From UBA4582 sp002389265 (GTDB lineage Bacteria > Pseudomonadota > Gammaproteobacteria > Pseudomonadales > Azotimanducaceae): a stretch of DNA of 64,000 nt. The notes under the pieces are model-generated. The model saw nothing but the letters and a program-made list of their open reading frames with translations, did no database searches and was not told the origin of the DNA. Positions 44,939 to 55,000 of the stretch are shown piece by piece. Where the stretch lies: NCBI GenBank assembly GCA_943788825.1, contig CALSRT010000014.1:19375-83374 (forward strand), read 5' to 3'. Within the stretch, counting starts at the first letter, position 1; each line of letters starts with the position of its first letter. The position numbers and the translations under genes were made by a program.

Positions 44939-45427
44939 ATGATCGAGTTCATACTCAATGGCAAGCCAGTCAGCACTGACGATGATCCCACCACTCCCCT
45001 GCTTTGGGTAGTCAGAGATACGTTTAAACTCAAGGGATCCAAGTTTGGCTGCGGCGCAGGTTTATGTGGTGCTTGTACCATGCATATTGATGATGAGGCC
45101 ATGCGAACCTGCATGCTGCCAATCAGCACGGTCGCCGGCCGCCAAGTGACCACCATCGAGGGGCTTGGCACACTGGAGGATATGCATCCATTACAAACCG
45201 CTTGGGTGGACGCCAGCGTACCCCAATGTGGTTACTGCCAGTCTGGGCAAATCATGGCGGCGGCCTCGCTACTGAAGCACAATCCCAACCCCACAGCAGC
45301 CGATGTCGATGCTGCCATGTCGGGCAACATTTGCCGCTGTGGGTGCTACGTACGTATCAAGGGTACTATCCTGAGCGTGGCGCAGCAGAACCTTGCCTAC
45401 AATGCGGCACAGGAGCAAAAGGCATGA
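44939..45427 (+). CDS. Molybdenum hydroxylase [2Fe-2S] subunit
   Basis: This 162-residue electron-transfer subunit has plant-ferredoxin cysteines (GCGAGLCGACTMHID) and the second cluster motif CGYCQSGQ with CRCGCY. It belongs to the isoquinoline 1-oxidoreductase / aldehyde dehydrogenase IorA-like group of molybdopterin hydroxylases. It passes electrons from the large subunit to an acceptor such as a cytochrome. The start follows GGAG. Its stop overlaps the next start by ATGA. Confidence 0.92.
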   Translation: MIEFILNGKPVSTDDDPTTPLLWVVRDTFKLKGSKFGCGAGLCGACTMHIDDEAMRTCMLPISTVAGRQVTTIEGLGTLEDMHPLQTAWVDASVPQCGYCQSGQIMAAASLLKHNPNPTAADVDAAMSGNICRCGCYVRIKGTILSVAQQNLAYNAAQEQKA

Positions 45428-47622
45428 GTGCAATAAACATGTCTCGTCGGCAGTTTCTGAAAACCACGGGGATTGTCGGTGGTGGATTAGTCATTGGCTT
45501 TTCAATGACGGGATGTTCCTCCAGTGAGTTACCGATTACGCTGGCGCAACAGGGCTTTGTGCCCAACGCCTTTCTGCAGATCACGCCTGACAATGGTATT
45601 CGTTTCTACTGTCCTCGCGACGAAATGGGCCAAGGGGTGACGACTGGATTGAGCACGCTGATCGGTGAAGAACTCGATGTTCACCCAAAAGACATGGAAA
45701 TTCTGTTCGCTGGTGTTCACAGTGATTACAACAACCCCGACTTTGGCGTTCAGGGTACCGGCGGTAGCAGCTCGCTCAAGGCGCACTATCTGCAACTGCG
45801 TCAGGTTGGCGCCAATACGCGAGGTCTGTTAGTCGCGGCAGCCGCACAAGATTTAGGCGTCACTGCAAGCGTCATCTCAACCCGCGACGGCCACATTGTC
45901 GTGGCGGGCAAGCAATACCCCTATGGTCAGTTTGTGCAAACTGCCGCGAGCCTTGAGGCGCCGACAGAGGCAGCTTTGAAGTCAAATGCTGAGTTTCGCT
46001 ATATTGGTCAAGCTTTCCAGCGGGTTGATGCCGCCGCGAAATCAACGGGCACCGCCGAGTTTGGCATCGACATCGATATTCCCAACATGCACCACGCGGT
46101 CGTCAGGCGCTCTCCCGTGGCTGGTGCCAAGCTCAAATCCGTCGATAAGTCAGTCGCACTTAGCATGCCGGGCGTCACCGATATCATCGAAATTTCCAGT
46201 GGTGTCGCAGTGGTCGCCAAAAAATACTGGCAAGCAAAGACCGCAGCAGCAAAACTTTCCCCCTTATGGGAAGAGGTTGCCTTAAGCCAAGTCAACAGCC
46301 GCGATGTACGCGCTGATTATAACCAGGCCATGCAACAGGACGAAGGCGTCGTGGATACGGACGAAGGCGACGTCAAGGCCGGCCTTGCAGCGGCAGACCA
46401 CATTATTGAAGCCGAATACTGGGCACCTTTTCTTGCTCACGCACCACTGGAACCCATGAACGCCGTTGTTCGAATCGAGAACGGTGAGGCGGATGTTTGG
46501 TCTGGCACCCAAGGCATTGTTGCCGCACAGGGACTCGTGTCGCGCTTTTCTGGCATCCCGGTGGAGAAGGTTCGCGCGCACAGCACTTACCTAGGCGGCG
46601 CCTTTGGGCGCCGTGGCACCTTAACTCATGTCATCGAGGCCACGGAAGTGGCGGTTGCCAGTAACAAACCCGTTCATCTGCTCTGGTCACGGGAAGACGA
46701 CATTCAAAACGGCGTTTACCGTCCTGCCTCCCTGATGAAGATCAAAGCTGGCGTAAAAAACGATGGCAGTATCACCGCCTGGCAGGCAAAGCGCGTGGGC
46801 GGCAACATCACACCGAAGACCCTGCAGAATATGATGCCGGCCCTGTTTCCAGGGCTCAATGAAGGCACCATCGACTTCATGGTGGGCTTGTCACAGGATA
46901 TCTTTGCCGGCTGGATGGTGGATCACGCCAGTGTCGAGGGATTATACGAAGACTACGACACCGACAATAAAACCGTGAACCATGTCACGGTAGAACACGA
47001 TATCCCACTGACGTTTTGGCGCTCAGTTGGCCACTCTTATACGTCCTTCGCAAAGGAAGGCATCACCGATGAGTTGGCTGAAAAAGCCGGCATGGATCCC
47101 GTCGCGTTTCGACTCAAAAACACCCAGGGTAATCCCCGGCTGAATAACGTGATCCGCGTGGCGCAGCAACACATGCTGGCAATGCAACCTGCGGAAGGTC
47201 GGTTTCTCGGTTTTGCAGCCCACAACTCCTTCGCCACAGACGTGGCCGAGATTGCCGAAGTATCCGTGATTGGCAAAACTATCAGAGTGCATAAGGTGAC
47301 CTGCATCGTTGATTGTGGTATCGCGGTCAATCCAGATATTGTTCGCGGGCAGATGGAAGGCGCCGTGATGTTTGGACTGACCGCGGCGCTTTATGGTGAC
47401 TTGGAGTTGGTGCAAGGCGCGTTTAAACAAAGCAACTTTCATGACTACCCCATCCTCAAAATGAGTGAAGCACCGCAGGTTGAGGTCGTTATCATCAATA
47501 GCGGAACTGCACCCACCGGCGTCGGCGAACCGGGCCTGCCGCCCATTGCACCTGCCGTGGCCAGCGCCGTATATCAAGCCACGGGCCAAAGACTGCGATC
47601 CCTACCCCTGAAAATAGCCTGA
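45424..47622 (+). CDS. Molybdopterin-binding large subunit (IorB-like), Tat signal
   Basis: This 732-residue catalytic subunit of a molybdenum hydroxylase has the twin-arginine signal SRRQFLKTTG followed by a lipobox-like SMTGCSSS. The mature enzyme, together with the co-folded 2Fe-2S subunit, is thus probably exported and perhaps lipid-anchored. Domain features include FYCPRDEMGQGV, the cofactor contact GTQGIVAAQ, YLGGAFGRRG and the active-site Glu in GVGEPGLPP. The family hydroxylates N-heterocycles or oxidises aldehydes. It starts within the stop of the small subunit. No XdhC-type maturation gene is present in the window. Confidence 0.92.
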   Translation: MSAINMSRRQFLKTTGIVGGGLVIGFSMTGCSSSELPITLAQQGFVPNAFLQITPDNGIRFYCPRDEMGQGVTTGLSTLIGEELDVHPKDMEILFAGVHSDYNNPDFGVQGTGGSSSLKAHYLQLRQVGANTRGLLVAAAAQDLGVTASVISTRDGHIVVAGKQYPYGQFVQTAASLEAPTEAALKSNAEFRYIGQAFQRVDAAAKSTGTAEFGIDIDIPNMHHAVVRRSPVAGAKLKSVDKSVALSMPGVTDIIEISSGVAVVAKKYWQAKTAAAKLSPLWEEVALSQVNSRDVRADYNQAMQQDEGVVDTDEGDVKAGLAAADHIIEAEYWAPFLAHAPLEPMNAVVRIENGEADVWSGTQGIVAAQGLVSRFSGIPVEKVRAHSTYLGGAFGRRGTLTHVIEATEVAVASNKPVHLLWSREDDIQNGVYRPASLMKIKAGVKNDGSITAWQAKRVGGNITPKTLQNMMPALFPGLNEGTIDFMVGLSQDIFAGWMVDHASVEGLYEDYDTDNKTVNHVTVEHDIPLTFWRSVGHSYTSFAKEGITDELAEKAGMDPVAFRLKNTQGNPRLNNVIRVAQQHMLAMQPAEGRFLGFAAHNSFATDVAEIAEVSVIGKTIRVHKVTCIVDCGIAVNPDIVRGQMEGAVMFGLTAALYGDLELVQGAFKQSNFHDYPILKMSEAPQVEVVIINSGTAPTGVGEPGLPPIAPAVASAVYQATGQRLRSLPLKIA

Positions 47623-47647
47623 CCCCATTAACCGTTAAGGACTCACT

Positions 47648-48451
47648 ATGACCAGCCAAGATACGTTGTACGAGATTGAGGATGGCATTGCCACCATCAC
47701 CCTCAATCGCCCCGAACAGATGAATACCCTGGGCGGCACTATGATGGCGCTGGTCAGCCAGTACATTCAACAGGCGGAAGACGACAAAACGGTGCGGGTC
47801 ATCATTCTCACGGGTGCAGGCCGCATGTTTTGTGCGGGGCTGGACGTGGTGGGCGCCCAATCTCGAACGGGTTCACAAGCGGGTACCAACGATGCTGCCG
47901 CTATCCCGGTGACACTAGACGTGAAGCGCTTTCCGCCTGCAGTTATTTACAACTGTGAGAAGCCGGTGATCTGCGCATTGAATGGCGCCGCGGCTGGCTT
48001 TGGAATGGATATGGCCCTGGCCTGCGATATTCGGGTCATGGCTCAAACGGCCAAGTTAGCCCCGACGCCGGTAAAGCGCGGCATTGTGCCTGAGAGTGGC
48101 GGCACCTGGATTCTGCCCCGCCTGGTAGGCTGGGAAAAAGCCGCAGAGATATTCTTTACCGCGCGCAATCTGAGTGCCGACGAGTGCAAGACACTGGGCT
48201 TGTGTGCCCATGTAGTAGCCAACGATGAACTCATGACGTTTACCACAAAACTCGCCAGCGACATTGCCGCTAATGCACCACTGGCTGTGCAATCTGCCAA
48301 GCGGCTCATGCGTATGGGTATGGCCCAACAGTTCAACGATCATGTACATCACGTCTATATGAATTTTCTGCAGCTCATGCGCACCGAAGATGCGCGGGAA
48401 GGTATGGCTTCGTTCGCCCAGAAGCGGGCGCCTGACTTTAAGGGGAATTAG
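47648..48451 (+). CDS. Enoyl-CoA hydratase/isomerase family protein
   Basis: This 267-residue crotonase has the oxyanion segments MFCAGLDVVG and NGAAAGFGMD. Where standard hydratases have two glutamates, this protein has D121 (in GFGMDMALACD) and no acid in the PTPVK segment. A glutamate shifted downstream (E149 in VPESGG) could serve instead, as in several enoyl-CoA isomerases. The ATG has AAGGA six bases upstream. It follows the molybdenum enzyme by 26 bp and may share its transcript. Confidence 0.9.
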   Translation: MTSQDTLYEIEDGIATITLNRPEQMNTLGGTMMALVSQYIQQAEDDKTVRVIILTGAGRMFCAGLDVVGAQSRTGSQAGTNDAAAIPVTLDVKRFPPAVIYNCEKPVICALNGAAAGFGMDMALACDIRVMAQTAKLAPTPVKRGIVPESGGTWILPRLVGWEKAAEIFFTARNLSADECKTLGLCAHVVANDELMTFTTKLASDIAANAPLAVQSAKRLMRMGMAQQFNDHVHHVYMNFLQLMRTEDAREGMASFAQKRAPDFKGN

Positions 48452-48490
48452 GCGTCGAGATCAGCGATCAGAGAATTCAGAAGCGCAGTT

Positions 48491-48534
48491 CAGGCTAACG
48501 ACGAAAGCGGTCTTTGCCGAAAGCCATTAGCCTG
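48491..48534. terminator. Hairpin at the convergent ends near 48.5 kb
   Basis: CAGGCTAA (48491-48498) pairs with TTAGCCTG (48527-48534) around a long loop that has its own CGG/CCG stem. It lies across the end of the next minus-strand gene and 40 bp after the crotonase stop. Confidence 0.35.
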
Positions 48535-49030
48535 AGGATTTTCTGACCGCATCACTGATCGTATTGTTATCCACAATCCAGCTTATCCACTCGGCAGAAA
48601 ATAGCGATTTCGACAGGTACTGTTGCCCGCCCGATTTCGCCACCAAAATCAATCCCAAGTCGGTTTCAATGACCCGGTCGATATCTGCCCACAGTAGTGA
48701 TGTTTGAGTGAAGGGATTTTGCGTTTGAATGCCATTTTCATCGCCGGTGAGTTTCACTTCTCTACCGGCACTTCTGCCCCACAGCTGCCGTGTGATCCAC
48801 CAAGCTCGCCGATATCGAATATGAATCAGCTCGAGCACGGCTAATGCCACTAATATACCTGCTGCTACCTTTGGCTCCTCAGTAAAAAGCAGGAGCCCCG
48901 CAGCTGTGGCTATCAACAAACCGGGGAATAAATAATTGGGCTGGGGATTTTTCCCATGGGGTAGCGTCTGGTCAAAGCACTCTTCGAGATAATCTCGAGA
49001 CAGGGTAAATTGCGTATCGATATTTTGCAT
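48527..49030 (-). CDS. YcxB-like membrane protein
   Basis: This 167-residue protein has two adjacent hydrophobic helices (FPGLLIATAAGLLLF and AAGILVALAVLELI) and a C-terminal soluble domain with SLLWADIDRVIETDLGLIL, the pattern of YcxB-like proteins of unknown function. The ATG at 49030 is preferred; the open frame continues upstream through a palindrome and is not coding there. Confidence 0.72.
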   Translation of the reverse strand: MQNIDTQFTLSRDYLEECFDQTLPHGKNPQPNYLFPGLLIATAAGLLLFTEEPKVAAGILVALAVLELIHIRYRRAWWITRQLWGRSAGREVKLTGDENGIQTQNPFTQTSLLWADIDRVIETDLGLILVAKSGGQQYLSKSLFSAEWISWIVDNNTISDAVRKSSG

Positions 49031-49051
49031 GGAAATCACTATAGCAGTCTT

Positions 49052-49103
49052 GGGATCGGAGTAAAGGGCCGGGAACACTACCCCGGCCCTTCACTCCGCC
49101 CCC
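49052..49103. repeat. REP-like palindrome, copy C
   Basis: GGGATCGGAGTAAAGGGCCGGG (49052-49073) pairs with the inverse of 49082-49103, with three mismatches. GATCGGAGTAA is the same core as the GGTCGG(A/G/C)GTAA arms of the palindromes at 2234, 50010 and 62481. It lies directly upstream of the YcxB-like gene. Confidence 0.75.
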
Positions 49104-49195
49104 AATATTCCTGGCGGCAATAACAAGAACTATAAGATTCAATGGTTTCAGCACCCGTCGCTGCGAATGCTGATCCCATCCTTAACTTCAACCCC

Positions 49196-49834
49196 TTAGA
49201 AGTTTAACTTCAGACCGAGTGAGACTAGATCAACATCGCTTTCACCGGTTTTGTCTTTATCACCCAAATTGTTGAAGCGCTCCCAAGCGAGATGCAGACC
49301 CAATTGCTCGTTGAAATTATAGGCCGCACCAACACCCAAGTAGCTTTTCGTTTTGGTCGCACTCACATTTTCGCTGATCGTGACACCACTACCTGAGGCT
49401 GCGGCACTGCCTTCGACTTTCGCATTAATAATGCCGAGCTTACCAAATATCTCGAACTGATCATTCATCGGATAGCTCGCAACAGCTCCTACATTAAAGC
49501 CGGCTGCTTTCACTTCCGCGACGGCACTACCAGCCACGGGGCCAGTGAAAGCCGCGCTGTATTGGAATTTTCCCAGGTCGATATAGCCACCCTCCACCGC
49601 CAGATATGGAGTGAAGCTATAGCCTAACTGCAATTTATAGCTCGTGTCTTTGTCATCAAAAGAAGATGATAGGCCAGTCACACCCGCATCGATAAGTTCA
49701 GCGTTAACTTCGCTCGCGACGTTACCATCAACCTTTGATTGCCCAAAGGACCCTAGCGCATACCAATCACCGGCAAAGGCAGACCCAGCAGCGACAGAAA
49801 GTACAGTTACCAATGTCATTTGTTTGATTTTCAA
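49196..49834 (-). CDS. Outer-membrane beta-barrel protein (OmpA-like fold)
   Basis: This 212-residue protein has a signal peptide ending at AGSAFA and an eight-stranded barrel: alternating hydrophobic strands such as YALGSFGQSKVD, YKLQLGYSF, YLGVGAAYNF and a terminal SLGLKLNF whose final phenylalanine is the outer-membrane assembly signal. There is no peptidoglycan-binding domain. The TTG at 49834 is taken as start because AAGGGGG lies seven bases before it; no ATG is suitably placed. Confidence 0.85.
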   Translation of the reverse strand: MKIKQMTLVTVLSVAAGSAFAGDWYALGSFGQSKVDGNVASEVNAELIDAGVTGLSSSFDDKDTSYKLQLGYSFTPYLAVEGGYIDLGKFQYSAAFTGPVAGSAVAEVKAAGFNVGAVASYPMNDQFEIFGKLGIINAKVEGSAAASGSGVTISENVSATKTKSYLGVGAAYNFNEQLGLHLAWERFNNLGDKDKTGESDVDLVSLGLKLNF

Positions 49835-50009
49835 TTGCACACCCCCTTTGATTAATTGTGCGCGAATCTTAGCGAGGCGGGCCACCAACAAGCTGACTTG
49901 AATCAACCTTTGCGCAGATCTAGCGACGAATCATGGGGGGCCTGGTAGCGCTCAAAGGCATTTCTATTAGTGCTTTAGGCACCCCGCGAAGAGCGACTCC
50001 TGGGCTTGA

Positions 50010-50097
50010 GGTCGGCGTAATGTGCCGGGCAGGCTTGGGGTCGGGGTGGTGACCCCGGCACTTTACGCCGGCCCCGAAATTCTTACTCCGACCCCAA
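50010..50097. repeat. Nested REP-like palindromes, copy D
   Basis: Two interleaved inverted repeats occur. GGTCGGCGTAATGTGCCGGG (50010-50029) pairs with 50054-50073 (two mismatches). TTGGGGTCGGGGT (50035-50047) pairs with ACTCCGACCCCAA (50085-50097). The arms share the GGTCGGxGTAA core with the other palindromes. This is a two-unit cluster downstream of the sulfhydrylase gene. Confidence 0.78.
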
Positions 50098-50115
50098 AAC
50101 CCCGAGCCCAAAATG

Positions 50116-51384
50116 CTAGTTGGCTAGGGCCTGATTGATATCACCGAGAATATCCTCAATATGCTCGATACCGATGCTCAGCCGAATCATGCCAGGGGTT
50201 ACGCCGGCACGCGCCTGCTCCTCAGCACTCATCTGGCGATGTGTTGTCGATGCCGGATGGCATGCCAATGATTTGGCGTCGCCAATGTTTACCAAGCGCT
50301 TAATCAGGTTGAGCTTGTCATAAAACTTCACCGCAGACTCATAGCCACCCTTGATTTCAAAGGTCAACAACGAAGCCGGTGTTCCTGAGCAGTACTTCTG
50401 CGCCAACCCATGGTGGGGGTGACTTACCAATCCTGCATAACTAACCGAAGCAACCTCATCGTGAGACTGCAGGTGGTCGGCGACTAACAGCGCATTTTCG
50501 CAATGACGCTCCATTCGTAGTGCCAGTGTCTCGAGACCCTGAAGTAATAGGAAGGCATTAAATGGCGATAGCGTCGCACCGGTATTGCGCAGCGCAACGG
50601 TTCTCGCTCGGCCAATAAACGCGGCAGGACCAAAGGCCTCAGTGTAAACCACACCATGATAGGAGGGCTCAGGATTTACCATCATCGGAAACTTGTCACC
50701 GTACTCGGCCCAAGGAAAGCCCCCGGAATCGACAATAACACCGCCCAAAGAATTACCGTGACCACCCATATACTTGGTCAAGGAATGCACAACAATATCG
50801 GCGCCGTAGAGAAACGGTTTAGTCAGCATCGGCGTGGCAACCGTGTTGTCTACAATCAAGGGGACGCCATGCTTGTGGGCAACTTGCGCCACAGCCTCTA
50901 GATCGACGATATTGCCAGCCGGGTTGCCAATGGATTCACAGAAAACGCCACGGGTGTTTTCATCAATCTGCGCCTCTATGTCAGCCGCACTGTCACTGGC
51001 TGCAAATTTTACCGTGACACCTTGGTTCGGCAACATATGCGCAAACAAGGTATAGGTGCCACCATACAACTGAGGGGTAGCGACAATGTTGGTGCCCATC
51101 TGAGTAATATTGCTGATCGCGTACGTGATTGCTGCACTTCCGGCACTGACAACCAAGGCACCCACCCCGCCCTCTAGTTGCGCGACTCGTTGCTCGAGCA
51201 CATCATTCGTCGGATTCATGATGCGTGTATAGATATTACCCGGTACCGCAAGATCAAAAAGATCGGCTCCATGTTGAGCACTATCGAATTCATAAGCTAC
51301 TGTCTGATAGATAGGCACTGACACTGACTTGGTGGTTGGGTCAGTGGTGTAACCTGCATGGATCAATTTTGTCTCATCTCTCAT
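50116..51384 (-). CDS. metY: O-acetylhomoserine sulfhydrylase-type PLP enzyme
   Basis: This 422-residue PLP enzyme of the Cys/Met metabolism family joins sulfide to O-acetylhomoserine to make homocysteine. The schiff-base lysine is in VVHSLTKYMGGHG. ALVVSAGSAAITYAI and NTVATPMLTKPF are cofactor and substrate segments. The length fits MetY (about 425) better than MetB/MetC (about 385). The ATG has AAGGA seven bases upstream. I see no SAM riboswitch in the leader. Confidence 0.87.
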   Translation of the reverse strand: MRDETKLIHAGYTTDPTTKSVSVPIYQTVAYEFDSAQHGADLFDLAVPGNIYTRIMNPTNDVLEQRVAQLEGGVGALVVSAGSAAITYAISNITQMGTNIVATPQLYGGTYTLFAHMLPNQGVTVKFAASDSAADIEAQIDENTRGVFCESIGNPAGNIVDLEAVAQVAHKHGVPLIVDNTVATPMLTKPFLYGADIVVHSLTKYMGGHGNSLGGVIVDSGGFPWAEYGDKFPMMVNPEPSYHGVVYTEAFGPAAFIGRARTVALRNTGATLSPFNAFLLLQGLETLALRMERHCENALLVADHLQSHDEVASVSYAGLVSHPHHGLAQKYCSGTPASLLTFEIKGGYESAVKFYDKLNLIKRLVNIGDAKSLACHPASTTHRQMSAEEQARAGVTPGMIRLSIGIEHIEDILGDINQALAN

Positions 51385-51495
51385 TACCGATTCCTTGATT
51401 GAAAATCTTATCTATTTGCCTAAATCAGGCGTGATTCACCCAATGCATTCAAAGGTGTCTATCTGACAACGTCAGCAGGCGCTTGCTATTCGCCC

Positions 51496-51787
51496 TAAGC
51501 TATGGACTCAAAGCTATCGGCTAAAAGCTATCGACTAAAAGCTATCGGCCCTAATGCTTGTGCAGACAAACGCCACAACATCCAATGACAAACTGAATGC
51601 CGAGTGACAATATAGCGTTTTTTACGTCATCAATCTAATAGCCGTTTTGAGGTCGGAGTAAGGTGCTGAAAAAAGCCTCACCGATATACCAGCGGGCGCC
51701 TATACGCGGCTCCTGCACTATTTTATTGGATGCATTATCAACGGATGCACTATCAACGGATGTACTATCAACGGATGTACTATCGCC
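51496..51787. repeat. Two short tandem repeats in the 51.4-52.1 kb gap
   Basis: AAAGCTATCGGCTA-like 14-mers occur four times at 51496-51551. GGATGTACTATCAAC-like 15-mers occur four times at 51728-51787. Between them lies a lone GAGGTCGGAGTAAGGTGCTG half-palindrome near 51652. The other parts of this 690-bp gap show nothing. Confidence 0.82.
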
Positions 51788-52076
51788 AAGGCGCTGATGG
51801 CAGGTAACGTCGACGACTCGATGCCCCCAAGACCGATGGTCTAATCCTGAGTTCACGCCACCAACCTCTTTGTCAGGATAAAGTCACCGCTGGTCGGACA
51901 AGTCTCAAGCGGCGCTGCAAAGTAAACGACAATTCTGGCTGATCAGCATTCAAACAGTTGATTAGATTTACAAATCAACCACATAAAACCACGATAGCCA
52001 CCTATTTCGGCGCCACACGAGCCACTAAAATACAACTTATCCACTTCCAGGCTGCCACTCATTGTCATCTGAATCG

Positions 52077-55000
52077 ATGCAATCACCCAAGTACTCGTCC
52101 TATCTCAACCGATCTCCGGTTAACCCCCTGCGGGCCCACCGCGCAGTTGTGGCTCTGCAGCTTCTGATCCTAACAATGTTGTGGCTAATGCCAGCGTTGA
52201 TGGCTAACGCTGCTACCAACGTTGATCTGCGTAAGACTTACTCGGGTAAAATTAACTATATTGCCACCGGCAAAAGTTTCAGAGACCAAAACAACACCGG
52301 CGGCGCTTCCAGCTGCAGTTTTTACAACCCACTGGCACGCAGCGCTAGTATCAATTTACCGCCGGGCGCCGTTGTCCGAGACGCATTTTTGTATTTTGGC
52401 GCCTCTGGCACCCTCGCCACCAATCTGGTCAACGGCATCACGTTTAACAACTCACCCATTGGCATCACCACAGGATTTGGCGAAGAGAATTTTGAAGAGG
52501 CTGCAATAGCCGGATCGCCTTTCTATGGCTTTAAACGGGATGTGAAAAGCCTGCTGGTCAGCGGCAACAACGAACTGAAAATATTGCCCGCCCATTTTGA
52601 TGCTAACCGCAATAACGAAACCTGCCTTGCTGCCTTTGGGATCGTCGTGATTTATGATGACCCAGGTGAAACCAGCATTCATGTGATTAACTTGTTTGAT
52701 GGATTTCAGTTTTTTCAATACGAGCGGTTGGCGCTGCAGCCACGAAATTTTGTGATCGCAGACAATGCTGTTGGCAAGATGACCCATCTGTCTTACGAGG
52801 GTGATTCAACCCTTGACGGCACGTCCGATGGCGCCGGCGGCTGGGATGAGGCCTTTTATATTGAGGTACCTGATGACGGAGTTCTCGGCACACTGGGCGA
52901 TTCACTCGAGAACAACAGTAACCCTTTCAATAATCAATTTAACAACACGGTATCACGGATCAACACACCAACACTCATTGAGTATGGTCTTGATATCGAC
53001 ACCTACCCAATCGACGAGTATCTGTCAAAGCCAGAAGCTGAAAATGCCTATGAGGTCACCACCCACTATGAAGCGGCCCAGGATGGGGTAGTGCTCACGG
53101 CTGAAGTCATTCGCATAGAAAACAAGGCGATCGCCGATATTGAAGTCTTTTTGAACTCAATTGGCGGTTTCCCGGCAAACAGCACCAACACCGCGCAATA
53201 TACCATCAGTGTTAAAAACAATGGCGACGGTACCGGGACCGGTGCATTCGCCACCGGTTCTGCGACGGGTTACATTCATGTCTACGACGACCTGCCGAGC
53301 GGTATCAGTATCGACAGCATGGGCGATATCACCGCCCCTGGCTGGGATTGTTCGGAAACTAATCTGGGCGCCAATCAACTGCGCTGCCGCTACGATCTGT
53401 CAACTCTCAATGGTGCAGCCCAAAAGCTTTATGCCGGTGACTTCCTGCCAGATATTTATGTCACCGTCGATGTTGGCACACCTGCCAGCCCGGTGGTGAA
53501 CAGGGCCCGGGTGTCGTTGTGTGACAATACCACTAGTGTCGATCGATGCACTGGCTACAGGCTCAAGCACTCAGAAGCCGACCAGTTTGATACGATCAAC
53601 AATATGGCGCCAACGCTGACAGAATACCCGAGCCCAACACCAGGCCAGGGACTATTTCTGATCGATGCAAAATCGACTATCAATAATAATGTCGACAAAA
53701 ACTCGACGGTCATACTGCCGGCCAATCCCAGTAATTTGTCCACCTCCACCAAGACCGTGGTAGACACCAACGGTGCGCCCTTAAGCGCCGGCGACCAACT
53801 GACCTATACCATTACGCTGAAAGAGACGTCCTCACCATCAGTTGCCGCGACTGGCGTAAGCATCACCGATGCCATCGATACTGATAGCGTATTTGCACCC
53901 GGCAGCGGCAACTCCAACTGCCCTGTGACTACCCCTGCTTTCAGTTTCAGTGCCGGCACGTTGACCGTCACCAATATCACAGTTCCCGAAGGTGGTACCT
54001 GCACCGTCACATTTAATGTGAATGTTAAGGCGGCAACCATCGCTGGCGTTGCCATCGATAATACGGCAACTATTGTTGCGGGTAATGGCACAGGGGCCAC
54101 CATAAGCTCACCAACGCAACTGGTAGGTGGCACGGCCATTGGCTCCAAGTTATTGTATCTGGACACCCTCAATACGGGCACCAAGACCCTCAAGCGCACC
54201 ATCCCAGCCACAGACACATCAATGAACCTGACGAACGGCAGCAACGCCAGCATGGTTCTGAGTCCTACGCTGGCGACCGCCCTGACAGTCAGCGGCGGTA
54301 CTATTCCCGTCTCAGTCTGGGTTGAGGCACAAACCGCTGACACCTATACGCTGCAGGCAGACCTCACCTACAACAACGGCTCGGTGATCGGCAACAACAC
54401 TGTCAGTAACATCACCATGGCAACGGGCGCGACAAATGCCCAGCTGTTCACCTTTCAGATCAGTACAGCAACATTCACTATCCCAACCGGCGGTACACCG
54501 CGCTTCACCCTGAAATTGACCAACAATTCTGGTGCTGGTAGGACCGCAACAATCCATAGTCGGTTGCAGGGTACCGTGTCGAATGTGGCGTTGAAGGCCA
54601 CCTCGGTAATTAATGTCGATTCAGTGCAATTTTATTCTGATATTGGCCGAACCTTGCTCGCCACCTCATTTGAGGCGGGCAAAACCGTTTATATGAAAGC
54701 GGTGGTCAGCGACCCTTTTGGCGCTTATGACATCACCGGGGCCAAATTGACGCTCATAGATCCTAATCTTGCCAACCAACTGACCAATCAGCCCATGACC
54801 GTCGCCAGCTCAACGACCGGCACCAAAACATTTTACTATGACTATGTGGTGCCGGCGACGTCCTCTGTTGCACCCGGGACCTGGATAGCACAAGTCACTG
54901 GCAATGAAGGCACGGAAGGCACTATTGCCCATACCCAGGTCAACACCTTTAACACCACCGCGCCCGCGGTAGCGGTGGCGTATACCGTCGACCCCCTAAC

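Noticed and set aside
51385..51500. SAM or similar riboswitch before metY
   Set aside because: I could not find the conserved helices or core of any SAM riboswitch class in the leader by eye.
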